This document shows, one piece after another, positions 1 through 9,426 of a stretch of DNA of 64,000 nucleotides. The DNA lies in the NCBI GenBank assembly GCA_963797765.1, contig CAWCQU010000002.1, positions 434,001 through 498,000 of the forward strand. Reading direction: 5' to 3'. How positions within the stretch are numbered: position 1 is the stretch's first letter; each line of letters begins with the position of its first letter. The notes below the pieces were generated by a model that did not search any database, was not told where the DNA came from, and saw only the letters and a list, made by a program, of their open reading frames with translations. The stretch comes from JBGPTK01 sp963797765 (lineage in GTDB: Bacteria > Acidobacteriota > Terriglobia > Acidiferrales > UBA7541). The translations under genes and the position numbers were made by a program.

Positions 1-47
1 TCAACAGCACGGATAATTCACTTGCTGAAGTGAAATTCTCCGGCCTC

Positions 48-1339
48 TCAGGTGACTTCGACGGGCCTTGAGCCGCGCAACGCGTAGAACAATATATAGA
101 GATAGCAAACCGCTGGAATGATGAAAGCATGGTGAATTCCGATGCGATCGGCCAAGGCGCCTTGCAGCACCGGCAGAATGGCCCCTCCCACTATGGCCAT
201 GATCAGAATGCCCGATCCATCACCCGTCAGCGGTCCAAGTTTTGCGATGCCCAACGTGAAGATGCTTGGGAACATCACGGAATTGAAGAGGCCCACAAAT
301 ATTATGCTCCACATCGCAACATGCCCGGTAGACAGCATCGAAATGCAAACCAATGAACAAGCAGCCACAGCAGCCACGGACAGCACGATTCCGGTACGAA
401 CTTTTTGCAAGATGGCGGAGCCGACAAATCTTCCCACCATGGCGCCGCCCCAATACAGAGCGACATAGCGGGCCGCGGCAACCTCCGTCAAGTTTCCGAT
501 GCCCGACTGGCTGAAGTAATTGATCAGAAAGCTGCCGATGGATACTTCCGCGCCTACGTAAACAAAGATTCCGATCGCGCCAAATACCAGTTGACGGTAT
601 TTCCACAAACTTGTTTTAGGACCGCTTTCTCCGTGACGCTCCGCTCCTGGCATGGCCGGCAGCTTGAACGTGGCGATCAAAGTGGCGAACGAAACCAACG
701 CGAGCCCAATGATCAAATACGGAAGTTTGACGGAGGACGCTTCCTGAATCCGGTACGTCTGCAGCGCCTGTGCCGCCATATTGCGAGTTTCCGTCATGCT
801 TTTGGAATTAGCGTTCAGAATCAGAAGGCCGCCCAGATATGGACCTAGCACGGTTCCCAGCGAATTGAACGCCTGGGTCAGATTTAAGCGGCTCGATGCG
901 GTCTCTGGCGGCCCCAACACTGCCACATAGGGATTCGCCGCCACCTGCAGCGCGGTGATCCCCGCCGCCAAAACCATAAGCGCTGCGAGAAACAGCGGAT
1001 AGGACGCCACAGTAGCCGCCGGAATGAAAAGAAACGCTCCCGCTCCCATCGTGAGCAAGCCCGCCACCATAGTCTTTTTGTAGCCGATGGAATCGATCAG
1101 CTTGGCGGATGGAATCGAGAAAATAAAATACGCCGAAAAGAACGCGAACTGAATCAGCATCACCTTGGCATAATTCAAATCGAAGATGGACTTCAGATGG
1201 GGAACCAGGATGTCATTCAGGACCGTAACGAATCCCCAGAAAAAAAGAGCACGGTGACCATGATCAGCGCGCCCCGGTAAGTGGAATTCGTGCCCTGCTT
1301 CCCCGGAGATTTGCCCGTATCTACATTAGCGGTCGCCAT
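48..1339 (-). CDS. FucP/GluP-like MFS sugar:H+ symporter (one frameshift)
   Basis: Major facilitator permease, probably for fucose, glucose/galactose or a related sugar, in the inner membrane. The main open frame (48-1178) encodes about eleven hydrophobic segments and the family phrase IPSAKLIDSIGYKK. Reading upstream, a second frame gives an ATG at 1339 (MATANVDTG) and a first membrane segment; joining the two with one extra T in the seven-base A/T tract at 1240-1246 restores the FucP-type sequence FFFWGFVTVLNDILVPHLK. The joined length is about 430 residues, normal for the FucP family. Divergent from the secreted glycoside hydrolase gene, which suggests use of its released sugars (inference). 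The homopolymer deletion may be a sequencing error. Substrate is not determined. Confidence 0.85.
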
Positions 1340-1592
1340 CGATGTTCCTGTTTACTCTTGGGGGATTTTTCTTCAGCGCGGATTTCCGGGTGCTCCATCC
1401 TCGCCGTATAACGTCGCAACCGTACGCGGCAGTTCACTTTCGAAAAATGTTCTGGTTAGGCCGCCCAAACTTCCACCGGCCGCACGATCATGCCACAGAC
1501 ACTTCCTTTACAATAACGATTTTGTGTTTGTTCCGTTTGGTGATTCAAGTATAAGTGTGGTCCGGACCTGCTCCAGCAAAGGAAATACCGTC

Positions 1593-4500
1593 ATGAAAAT
1601 GTACAAGCCGCGGTTGCAGTCTGCTTTCCTGTTCTTTTTTGCGATGTTACTGGTTTCGCCGGCTATCGTTTCAGCCCAGGAACATTCCGCCGCTGTCGTG
1701 TTTTTTGACTCCGGTTTTCCCCTTGCGGATTCCGCCAGCGCTTCCCGCGCGCAATTGGAAACCATATTGCCGGACGCGCGGTTCGCCTCACTCGATCAAC
1801 TCGCAGCCCAGCTCAACGATTCTTCCACGCGATTGCTCGTGCTGCCCTATGGTTCCGCGTTTCCCGAACAGGCGTGGGCTGCAATCTATGATTTCCTCGA
1901 GCGCGGTGGGAATCTGCTCGTCCTCGGCGGCCAGCCACTTTCACGCGCGGCCTATCGCGATTCCACCGGCTGGCATCTGCGCGATTACAGCGTGCGATTC
2001 ATGCGCCCATTGATGATCGATCAATACCAGATCACGCCTGGCTCGGAAGGCTTGGATTTCCAAACCAATCAAGCTGTGACGCTGCAGCCCAAACCATTCG
2101 CGTGGAAACGCGCATTCAGTCCCGTGATTCGCTTGAGCGCCGTGGACCTTTACAACCGCGGCGGCTCGGCCGGTTCGATTGATGCCCGCCTCGACGCGCT
2201 GGCATGGGGAACGAAAGGCGGCCGCCGCCTTTCTGCCCCGCTGATTCAAATCGATCACCTAAGAAACGGTTTCGACGGTGGCCGCTGGATTTTCCTGAAC
2301 GCGGAACTGACTCCGGATTTTTACGCCAGCGCGGACGCTGCGAATTTGATTCGCAATCTCGCGCAACGCGCCATGCAAGGAAGCGAAGAATTCACCGTGC
2401 GCCCTGCGCTCCCGCTCTATCTTCCCGGCGAGCCAGTTGTCCTCGAACTTCTTTGGCATCCCACAGTCCCGTCTTCCTCGCCGCTTACGGCCAAAATCTC
2501 CACATACCTCGAAGGCCAGCCTGCCAGCCGCTCCGTGACGACGGTAAACGTCCCGCCCACGGAGCCAATTGTGTTACCCGCGCCCGCCACCAAAGGTTTC
2601 CACATCATCGAAACAGAACTCCTCGAAGGAAACAAAACCCGCGCGATTTACCATTCCGCGTTCTGGATTCGCGATGAAGAATTTCTGCGCTCCGGTCCGC
2701 ACCTCTCCGTAAATCCGAACTACTTCGAACTGGATGGCAAGCCCCTCGCCGTCACCGGTACCACCTACATGGCTAGCGATGCCCAGCGCCTCTACTTTGC
2801 GCATCCCAATCCCTACGTTTGGGATCAAGATCTGGCGCTAATCCATTCCGCCGGGCTCAACATGATTCGCACCGGGTGGTGGACCGGCTGGGAAAAATTC
2901 TGCGATGAAAATGGCCAGCCCTACGATCGCACGCTGCGAACCATCGAAGCCTATTTAATGACCGCCCGCAAAAACGGCCTTCCTGTGCAATTCAATTTCT
3001 TCGCATTTCTGCCGGAAGTGCTAGGCGGAGCGAATCCGTATCTCGATCCGGATGCCGTGCGCAGGCAACAAACTCTTGTCGCGGCGGTAGCCGCTCGTTT
3101 TCACGACGTGCCCTACCTGGCCTACGACCTGATCAACGAACCGAGCATCTCGAAACATCTGTGGACCATGCGGCCGAACGACGACCCTTTCGAGCTCGCG
3201 AAATGGAATCAATGGCTTCTCGCGCGTTATCCCGACCGCGCTTCGATCGCCGCTGCCTGGAATTCATTGCCCGGAACCACCGAAGGCGCAATTCCGTTGC
3301 CGCAGGATATCGAATTCACTGCGCGCGGCATGTACGTCGGACGCAATTCGCTGAAGCTCTACGATTTTTTCCTTTTTGCCCAGGATGTCTTTTCGACTTG
3401 GGTGCGGGAAATGCGCGAAAAAATTCGCGGCGCGGGATCGGAACAACTCATCACCGTCGGACAGGACGAAGGGGGATTCGTGGATCGCCTTTCGCCCGCG
3501 TTTTTCGGACCGTTCGTGGACTTCACCACCAACCATTCCTGGTGGCAGAACGACGCCATCTTGTGGGATTCGCTCGTCGCCAAGCAGCCCGGAAAGCCCA
3601 TGCTGATCCAGGAAACCGGCCTGCAACGCGAACTGACGCTCGACGAAGTGTCGCGCCGCACTCCGGAAAGTGAGGCGGCGCTGCTTGAAAAGAAAATCGC
3701 CACTTCGTTCGTGCAAGGTTCCGGCGCAATCGAATGGCTTTGGAACAGCAATTCCTATATGACCGAAGGCAACGAAACTCCTATCGGAGCCGTGCGTCCC
3801 GATGGCACCGAAAAACCGGAAGCAACCGTGTTGCGCGCCTTCGCAACATTTTCGAAATCCGCCTCGGCCCATTTGGTGAATCCGCAGCTTCCTTCCGTCG
3901 CCATCATCACCTCGCAAGCCGCGCAATTTTCCGTGCTCGCCGATTTGCAAATCGAAGCGCAGCGCAAATCCGTCCGCGCGCTTGCCTATGGCGCCCGCAT
4001 TGCTCCCTATGTGATCGGCGAAAACCAAATTGCCAATCTGGGTTCGCCTAAGCTGGCGATTCTGCCTTCCGCTCAAGCATTCACAGAATCCGCGTGGCAA
4101 TCGCTTTTGCAATATGTGAATGCCGGCGGAAATTTGTTGATTACCGGACCGGTAGATCACGACGAACACTGGCGTAATCTCGCGCGCGCGTCTGAAATAA
4201 AAGTTGCAGCCACAAGCGAGCCGCTCGTCTATCACAATGCCACGATCCAGCTAAACGATCGCACGTTGCAGCTCAACTTTTCCCTCCCAGCTCAATCCTG
4301 GCTGGATTCGCTGCGCTTCGCGGACGGCGCCGCGTTGAAAGAAATTCCGTATGGAAGAGGTAAAATTTTCTGGGCCGCCTATCCGGTGGAATTGGCGGAT
4401 GGAATTCAGCCGGCCGCCGATCTCTATTCCTATGTCGCCGCGCGCATCGGCCTCAAGCCCACCTTCGAGCTGCAATCTCCCGTTTCGTCCGGCGTGCTGA

Positions 4501-4688
4501 TTTATCCCACCGTCCTGCAGGATTCCGTAATGTACATCCTGGTATCCGATAGCGCCGAAGACGAATCGATCGACCTGCGCGACAACCTAACCGGCGCGCG
4601 GCTCACATTGCGGCTGCCGGCTCAACATGCCGCCATCGCACTAATCAGCCAGCAATCGAAACAATTCATCGTCAAATACGGCTTCTAG
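1593..4688 (+). CDS. secreted GH-A clan glycoside hydrolase with flanking amidotransferase-like domains
   Basis: Large exported glycosidase, 1031 residues. I chose the ATG at 1593 because AAAGGAAA lies just upstream and the next 29 residues form a clear signal peptide ending VSAQ. The open frame itself extends upstream to 1281 but that part looks non-coding. Domains: a Rossmann/amidotransferase-like stretch at about 30-130 (LLVLPYGSAF, GGNLLVLGGQ), beta-rich linkers, a TIM barrel from about 370 to 700, then a second amidotransferase-like stretch at about 750-860 (GGNLLITGPVD) and a beta C-terminus. In the barrel, LINEPS places the probable acid/base at Glu516 and MLIQETG the probable nucleophile at Glu674, as in clan GH-A. 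Resembles GH5/GH42-type beta-glycosidases; the exact family and substrate are unknown. Confidence 0.85.
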   Translation: MKMYKPRLQSAFLFFFAMLLVSPAIVSAQEHSAAVVFFDSGFPLADSASASRAQLETILPDARFASLDQLAAQLNDSSTRLLVLPYGSAFPEQAWAAIYDFLERGGNLLVLGGQPLSRAAYRDSTGWHLRDYSVRFMRPLMIDQYQITPGSEGLDFQTNQAVTLQPKPFAWKRAFSPVIRLSAVDLYNRGGSAGSIDARLDALAWGTKGGRRLSAPLIQIDHLRNGFDGGRWIFLNAELTPDFYASADAANLIRNLAQRAMQGSEEFTVRPALPLYLPGEPVVLELLWHPTVPSSSPLTAKISTYLEGQPASRSVTTVNVPPTEPIVLPAPATKGFHIIETELLEGNKTRAIYHSAFWIRDEEFLRSGPHLSVNPNYFELDGKPLAVTGTTYMASDAQRLYFAHPNPYVWDQDLALIHSAGLNMIRTGWWTGWEKFCDENGQPYDRTLRTIEAYLMTARKNGLPVQFNFFAFLPEVLGGANPYLDPDAVRRQQTLVAAVAARFHDVPYLAYDLINEPSISKHLWTMRPNDDPFELAKWNQWLLARYPDRASIAAAWNSLPGTTEGAIPLPQDIEFTARGMYVGRNSLKLYDFFLFAQDVFSTWVREMREKIRGAGSEQLITVGQDEGGFVDRLSPAFFGPFVDFTTNHSWWQNDAILWDSLVAKQPGKPMLIQETGLQRELTLDEVSRRTPESEAALLEKKIATSFVQGSGAIEWLWNSNSYMTEGNETPIGAVRPDGTEKPEATVLRAFATFSKSASAHLVNPQLPSVAIITSQAAQFSVLADLQIEAQRKSVRALAYGARIAPYVIGENQIANLGSPKLAILPSAQAFTESAWQSLLQYVNAGGNLLITGPVDHDEHWRNLARASEIKVAATSEPLVYHNATIQLNDRTLQLNFSLPAQSWLDSLRFADGAALKEIPYGRGKIFWAAYPVELADGIQPAADLYSYVAARIGLKPTFELQSPVSSGVLIYPTVLQDSVMYILVSDSAEDESIDLRDNLTGARLTLRLPAQHAAIALISQQSKQFIVKYGF

Positions 4689-4827
4689 CATCGCGTCCCA
4701 GCAGCAATTCTGATTGGCCAAGGTTTTTGTAGGGGCGCTGCTTGCTGCGCCCGCAGGTCTTAACTCTAGACTAGGCTTTCACCGGACACTTCACCATCTA
4801 CGTCTCTCGAACCACAATTTCCGCAAA
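4689..4827. other. intergenic with a short GC-rich inverted repeat
   Basis: Between two convergent genes. It contains the near-palindrome gtaggggcgctgcttgctgc followed by gcccgc at about 4731-4756, of the kind often dispersed in acidobacterial intergenic DNA. It could act as a bidirectional terminator, but there is no following T-run. Confidence 0.3.
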
Positions 4828-6634
4828 TCAATTCGGCTTCCCGCCCTGCGCAGCCGAACTTGCTTCCACCGGGAAAAACGTCTTAACCGGCACCGTCACC
4901 GAACCAAGTGCATCGGAACTCGCGTCACGAACAACGATGCGAATTTCCGCGGCCTGCGGCTGCACAGCGACGTGCCGCTCCAGAATAATTCCCTCTTTTG
5001 CCAGCACCTCATATTGCTTCTCTTCGAAATTCAGCCCCAGGTGCTGCTTTTCCGCCGTCAAAACAATTCCCGCCGCGTCGCGCTGCAAAAAGAAAAGATC
5101 GAGCGCTCCCACCCGGCGGTCGCCGGATTGCTCCAACAAAAATTGCGTGGGATCCAACTTGATCTTCAAATCCAGATTGCGCGCAGTAAGCGGATCCACG
5201 GCTTTCCCGCCCACGATCATTCCTAAGAAAGTGGCGTCGAGCGGGCTCATCGCGGCCTGCTGCAGTTCGGCTTTGATTTTGTCTTCGCTATCGAGGCTCG
5301 TCTTTCCCTGCAAAGTAACCCTGGCGATAGCGAATCCGGGCCCCGTCGCTCTTCACTTCGATTTTAATTTTGCGGAACTTTCCGTCCCATTTTCCGTGGT
5401 CGGGATAAAAACCAAGCGTATAGGCATAACGCCCGTCATCCAGTGCGCGCCGCATGATGCCGCTCACGTCGTTGTTGCCGAAAAAAGCGATTCCTCCCGT
5501 GCGATCCGCAAGGAGCTGGGAAGTGTTGCGTGCGTCCTGCTCCATATTCAGGCCGGCGGTGTCTTTTCTCTAAAAGCGGGGCATCCCGCTGTTCGGGCCC
5601 GCCGCTCGGGCTAAGTGAAATTTCCACGCCTTTCGCGTCCACGGGATAAATACTCAAGTTGGCGCGATTCAGCGCCTCGGTAACCTGCAGCACATCTTCC
5701 GCGAACGTCCGCGATATCGCGATCGGCTCGTGGCAACTGGTTCTTTCCGTCGGTTCCGCCAATCGGCTGGTCGGATACTCCGGAAGGATTGCCGCCAATC
5801 GAGGGCGTGCCAAGTTGAATTGGAAATCCGCCGGAAACCCAAACCAGGCTTTTATGTCCGGGAATCGCAGCGACATGATCCGCGATGGCTTCAATCGCGC
5901 CCGCCGTCGTGCCCTCGCGGTCCATCGTTTGTTGGTCGCCGATTTCCGCATTGACATTGTTCACCGCGTTCTGAAGATTCGCCCATTGTGGATCGGCGCC
6001 CAGGGAAACGAGGTTCACCGGCGGGGTATTCGACGCGTCAAACGCGGCAAGTTCCTTGGGAGTGTAATGACCGACTGCCGACACCAAAGCCGAATCGTCC
6101 TGAGTGAAATCGTGAAGCACCAGCAGTTCCGTGGTCAGCGCGTACAGCGCCACGTGATCCTGGGGCTTCAGCGTCTGCAGAAAGCGCAGAATTTGTTTGC
6201 GGACATATTGCTGATCCCGCACCGAAGTATTCAGCGTGTCGAAGAGAATCACGGTGACGGCTCCGGGTTCCTCTCCCTTTTGATCGAAGCGATTCGTGAA
6301 CATACTGGGAGGCAAGAGGAGCACGAGGCGCGACGGAGGCTGGAACGGGAGTGCTGCCGGAAAAAAGCGCGATGGATTGCTGTTTGCCTTGATCGAAGAG
6401 CCTAAAATCCTCTTTCGTCAGCCCCGTCACCGTATTTCCGTTCTTGTCTTGAACAACCACGCTCACTTCTACCAGCCGCGTGGTGGTGCGAATCACGGGC
6501 TGTTGCTGTTTCGGTGGCTGTTGCGGTTCCACAGTCAAGGCGCCCCGATCGTGCCGTCCTTGCGGGCGAACGAGCGGAGCAGTCGAAAGGATTAGGAGAA
6601 CTGATAGGCCAATGGAGGTGAAGAATCGAAACAT
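4828..6634 (-). pseudogene. VWFA-related acidobacterial exported protein, four frameshifts
   Basis: Reads as a von Willebrand factor A-type protein of the family expanded in Acidobacteria, about 600 residues once repaired. The ATG at 6634 follows a G-rich ribosome site and begins a signal peptide (MFRFFTSIGLSVLLIL). Then comes the typical beta segment VVVQDKNGNTVTGLTKEDF, the VWA core (VILFDTLNTSVRDQQYV, with DTLNT in place of a canonical MIDAS DxSxS; GHKSLVWVSGG; LSIYPVDAKG), the TGGIAFFGNND segment and a C-terminal beta domain. The frame changes four times, near 6308-6316, 5724-5735, 5564-5567 and 5291-5296. Each is explained by one extra base, and 1807 minus 4 is divisible by three. Either a decaying gene or an assembly artefact; the protein level conservation across all joins favours a recent event or error. 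Confidence 0.85.
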
Positions 6635-6702
6635 CTCGCTTGCCCCCCAAACAGAAATCTAGAGCTACGATACTCGACAGAGCATTTGAGTTGTACGAAA
6701 GC

Positions 6703-6728
6703 AGTAGCACAGCCACTCTTGGCTGTGT
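6703..6728. repeat. dispersed repeat D, copy 1
   Basis: The 26-base segment agtagcacagccactcttgg plus ctgtgt reappears in inverted orientation at 20233-20258 with one mismatch. It contains an inverted repeat (cacagcca / tggctgtg) and lies between the VWA and CRTAC1-like genes. Confidence 0.6.
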
Positions 6729-6750
6729 GCCCTTTCGTCCTTCACCAAGC

Positions 6751-8487
6751 CTACTTCCACTTGCCGGTTCCTTCCACAATTGTGATGTAGCGATCCAAGG
6801 GCAATCCCGTGAAGCGCTCCACCGCCCCGCTCGGCAGCGGCCACTTCACCTCCAGCCAATCCACCTTTGTCCGTTCGCCGATTCCCAGCACCAGACGCGG
6901 ATCGTGCGACGACAAAAAACTTCCGCCGCCCACCTTCATCCGCCAGCGCTTCAAATCGCCTGCCTGGTACGTCACGCGCGCGCCAATCGCGTCTGGATTG
7001 CAAGTGCGCCCAACCAACCGCACGCCGAGCCAATGATTCTGTTTCCCGATATTATTTCGCAGCAGCACCGGCGCGCCGTCATTGACGCTGACCAGCACGT
7101 CCACCGCTCCATCATTATTGAAATCGCCCAGGGCCAGTCCGCGCGCCGCAAACGATTTCGAAAATACCGGCCCGCTTTGCTCGCTCACATTCTTGAATGA
7201 TTTGCCCGCCTGGTTATGAAACAAAAGCAGCGGCTCTTTGTAGGTGACCTGGTGAGAAAGTTCTTCCACCAGGTCATCGGGAAATCCATTCGAGAGGATC
7301 AGATCGAGATTTCCGTCGTTGTCGTAATCGAAGAATTTCAATCCCCATCCGCTCATCCATCGAGTAGCCATACCGATCCCCATCGGCATCGACATATCCT
7401 CGAACGTTTCGTCGTGATTATTTTGATAGAGCGAAAAAATCTCCTGGTCGATATTGGCCACGAACAAATCCATCCAGCCGTCTTCGTTAAAGTCCGCGGA
7501 ATCCACTCCCATGCCGGAGCGCGCGCGGCCATCGGCGCTGTAGGCCACATCCGCGGCAAGTCCCGCCTCTTCAAATTTCCCGTCGCCGCGATTCAGAAAT
7601 AAAAAATTCGCCACCGTGTCGTTCGCAACAAACAAATCCATTCGCCCGTCGTTATTTACGTCGGTGGCCACCACACCCCAGGCTTTTCCCAGATGTTCAG
7701 CGATTCCGGATTCCTTGCTCACATCCGTAAACGTTCCGTTGCCGTTGTTGTGAAACAGCCAACTCGCCCGAGGCTTGAAAATTCGCGGAATGCAGTAATG
7801 ATGCACGCCATCGTTATCCACTCCGCAGCTCATGGATTTATTGAATTCGGCAAACTGGCAAACAAACAAATCCAGCCGCCCATCATTATCATAATCGAAC
7901 CAAACCGCGCTCGAACTCCATCCCGGCGCCGCCACTCCGGCTTTTTCAGTGACGTCCGAAAACGTCCCGTCGCCGTTGTTGTGATAAAGAATGCTGCGCT
8001 CGTACTGCGTCACATACAAATCGCTGAATCCGTCGCCATCGTAATCACCCGCTGCCACGCCCATTCCGTAGCCGCCGCCTGGCACTCCCGCCTTTTCAGT
8101 TACATCCGTAAACGTTCCGTCGCGATTGTTCCGATACAGCGCATTGCGCAGCGGCTTCGGCGGATTGTAAAAATCGCATTTGCCGCTGTTCACAAGGTAG
8201 ATGTCCATCCATCCGTCGTTGTCGTAGTCGAGAAATGCGCAGCCCGCTCCGCTCGTCTCCGGCAAATATTTCTCTGCGGACTTCCCCGCCGTGTGCACCC
8301 AGGTGATTCCGCTTCTCGAAGACGGAATTTCCTCAAAAGCATAGCCGGCTGCGGCAGGTTTCGCGCCCATCGTTAAGAATCTTGAAGGAATCAGAAACCC
8401 AGGACCCAAAGACAATCCCTGCAGAAAGCGGCGGCGGGAAAAACGCGCCGGCCGGCGAAGGAATGATCCCTGGAAATTTTGCGGCAT
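6751..8487 (-). CDS. CRTAC1-type FG-GAP/ASPIC-UnbV exported protein
   Basis: Exported beta-propeller protein, about 578 residues. I prefer the ATG at 8487, giving a Tat-like leader with SRRRFLQGL about 17-25 residues in; ATG 8529 is an in-frame alternative adding 14 residues. Seven FG-GAP/VCBS repeats are visible through calcium-loop motifs such as DYDNDGWMD, DYDGDGFSD, DYDNDGRLD, DVNNDGRMD, DFNEDGWMD, DYDNDGNLD and DFNNDGAVD. The C-terminus has the ASPIC/UnbV signature (GARVTY, GGGSFLSSHDP, GIGERTKVDWLEVKWP). Proteins of this architecture are common and multi-copy in Acidobacteria and Planctomycetes, and their role is largely unknown. Divergent from the SDR gene, so the 8488-8617 gap probably holds both promoters. 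Confidence 0.88.
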   Translation of the reverse strand: MPQNFQGSFLRRPARFSRRRFLQGLSLGPGFLIPSRFLTMGAKPAAAGYAFEEIPSSRSGITWVHTAGKSAEKYLPETSGAGCAFLDYDNDGWMDIYLVNSGKCDFYNPPKPLRNALYRNNRDGTFTDVTEKAGVPGGGYGMGVAAGDYDGDGFSDLYVTQYERSILYHNNGDGTFSDVTEKAGVAAPGWSSSAVWFDYDNDGRLDLFVCQFAEFNKSMSCGVDNDGVHHYCIPRIFKPRASWLFHNNGNGTFTDVSKESGIAEHLGKAWGVVATDVNNDGRMDLFVANDTVANFLFLNRGDGKFEEAGLAADVAYSADGRARSGMGVDSADFNEDGWMDLFVANIDQEIFSLYQNNHDETFEDMSMPMGIGMATRWMSGWGLKFFDYDNDGNLDLILSNGFPDDLVEELSHQVTYKEPLLLFHNQAGKSFKNVSEQSGPVFSKSFAARGLALGDFNNDGAVDVLVSVNDGAPVLLRNNIGKQNHWLGVRLVGRTCNPDAIGARVTYQAGDLKRWRMKVGGGSFLSSHDPRLVLGIGERTKVDWLEVKWPLPSGAVERFTGLPLDRYITIVEGTGKWK

Positions 8488-8617
8488 TCTGCCGGAAACA
8501 ATACCACGAGGCCGAAATGCCGCAATCATTGGCAAATCGTTTTTTCTCGGTCCATTTTCGCGGCGGCGCTTCGCCGGTTGTTGTAGTAACCTGCGAAACG
8601 CAAGCCGAGGACGGCAA

Positions 8618-9358
8618 ATGGATACACTGATCGTGACTGGAGCGAGCCGCGGAATCGGCGCCGCAGTCGCGCGCCTGGCTGCGAAGCAATTTGCCGTCGC
8701 GGTGAATTTTATTAAGAATGAATACGCCGCCCAGGAAGTTGTGAGCGCTATCAAATCTTCCGGCGGACTCGCCGTCGCAATTCAAGGCGACGTGGGCCGC
8801 GAAGCAGACATACTGAATTTATTTCAAACTGCCGAACGCGAACTCGGACCGATCGGCGCTCTGGTGAATAATGCAGGAGCGACCGGAGGCATTTCCACCG
8901 TCGAATCGCTCACCGGCGAAATGCTGGCCCGCGTTTTGGCGGTGAATGTTGCCGGAACGATTCTCTGCTCTCGCGAAGCCGTGCGCCGCATGTCAAAGAA
9001 AAACGGCGGGCATGGCGGCGCCATTGTGAATCTTACGTCCATCGCCGCCCGCCTGGGCGCGGCCGGCGAATGGGTCCACTATGCCGCGGCCAAAGGAGCA
9101 GTCGACACTTTCACAATCGGATTGGCGCGCGAGGTGGCCGCGGACGGCATCCGAGTAAACGCGGTTGCGCCCGGCCTGATCGAAACTGATCTGCACGCCG
9201 ATAGCGGCCAACCCGACCGGCTTGCTCGAATGGCGCCGATGATTCCCATGAAGCGTTCCGGCACCGCCGCGGAAGTGGCCGAAGGCATCGTCTGGCTGCT
9301 TTCCCCGTCAGCTTCGTACGTAACCGGAGCGATTCTGCCAATTAGCGGAGGCCGCTAG
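8618..9358 (+). CDS. SDR family NAD(P)-dependent oxidoreductase
   Basis: Classical short-chain dehydrogenase/reductase, 246 residues, FabG-like. It has the cofactor motif TGASRGIGAAVARLA (residues about 6-20), NNAG at about 85-88, the catalytic Ser in VNLTSIAARLG, and the catalytic YxxxK pair in YAAAKGA, followed by PGLIETDLH. The C-terminus SYVTGAILPISGG is typical. The ATG at 8618 follows a purine-rich gcaagccgaggacggcaa. Substrate cannot be read from sequence; 3-oxoacyl-ACP reductase, glucose dehydrogenase or another alcohol dehydrogenase activity are all possible. Stands alone, divergent from the CRTAC1-like gene. Confidence 0.92.
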   Translation: MDTLIVTGASRGIGAAVARLAAKQFAVAVNFIKNEYAAQEVVSAIKSSGGLAVAIQGDVGREADILNLFQTAERELGPIGALVNNAGATGGISTVESLTGEMLARVLAVNVAGTILCSREAVRRMSKKNGGHGGAIVNLTSIAARLGAAGEWVHYAAAKGAVDTFTIGLAREVAADGIRVNAVAPGLIETDLHADSGQPDRLARMAPMIPMKRSGTAAEVAEGIVWLLSPSASYVTGAILPISGGR

Positions 9359-9426
9359 TCACGGCAAAAAAAACCGTTTTTCGATTCGTTTCAAAATTGT
9401 GTTCGGTTTGTAAGACAGGTCACGCG

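Noticed and set aside
3264..4235. Minus-strand open frame opposite the glycoside hydrolase
   Set aside because: Shadow of the real gene; low-complexity composition and no recognisable domain.
9361..9385. Terminator after the SDR gene (acggcaaaaaaaaccgttttt)
   Set aside because: Only a four-base stem with an A-rich loop; too weak to call.
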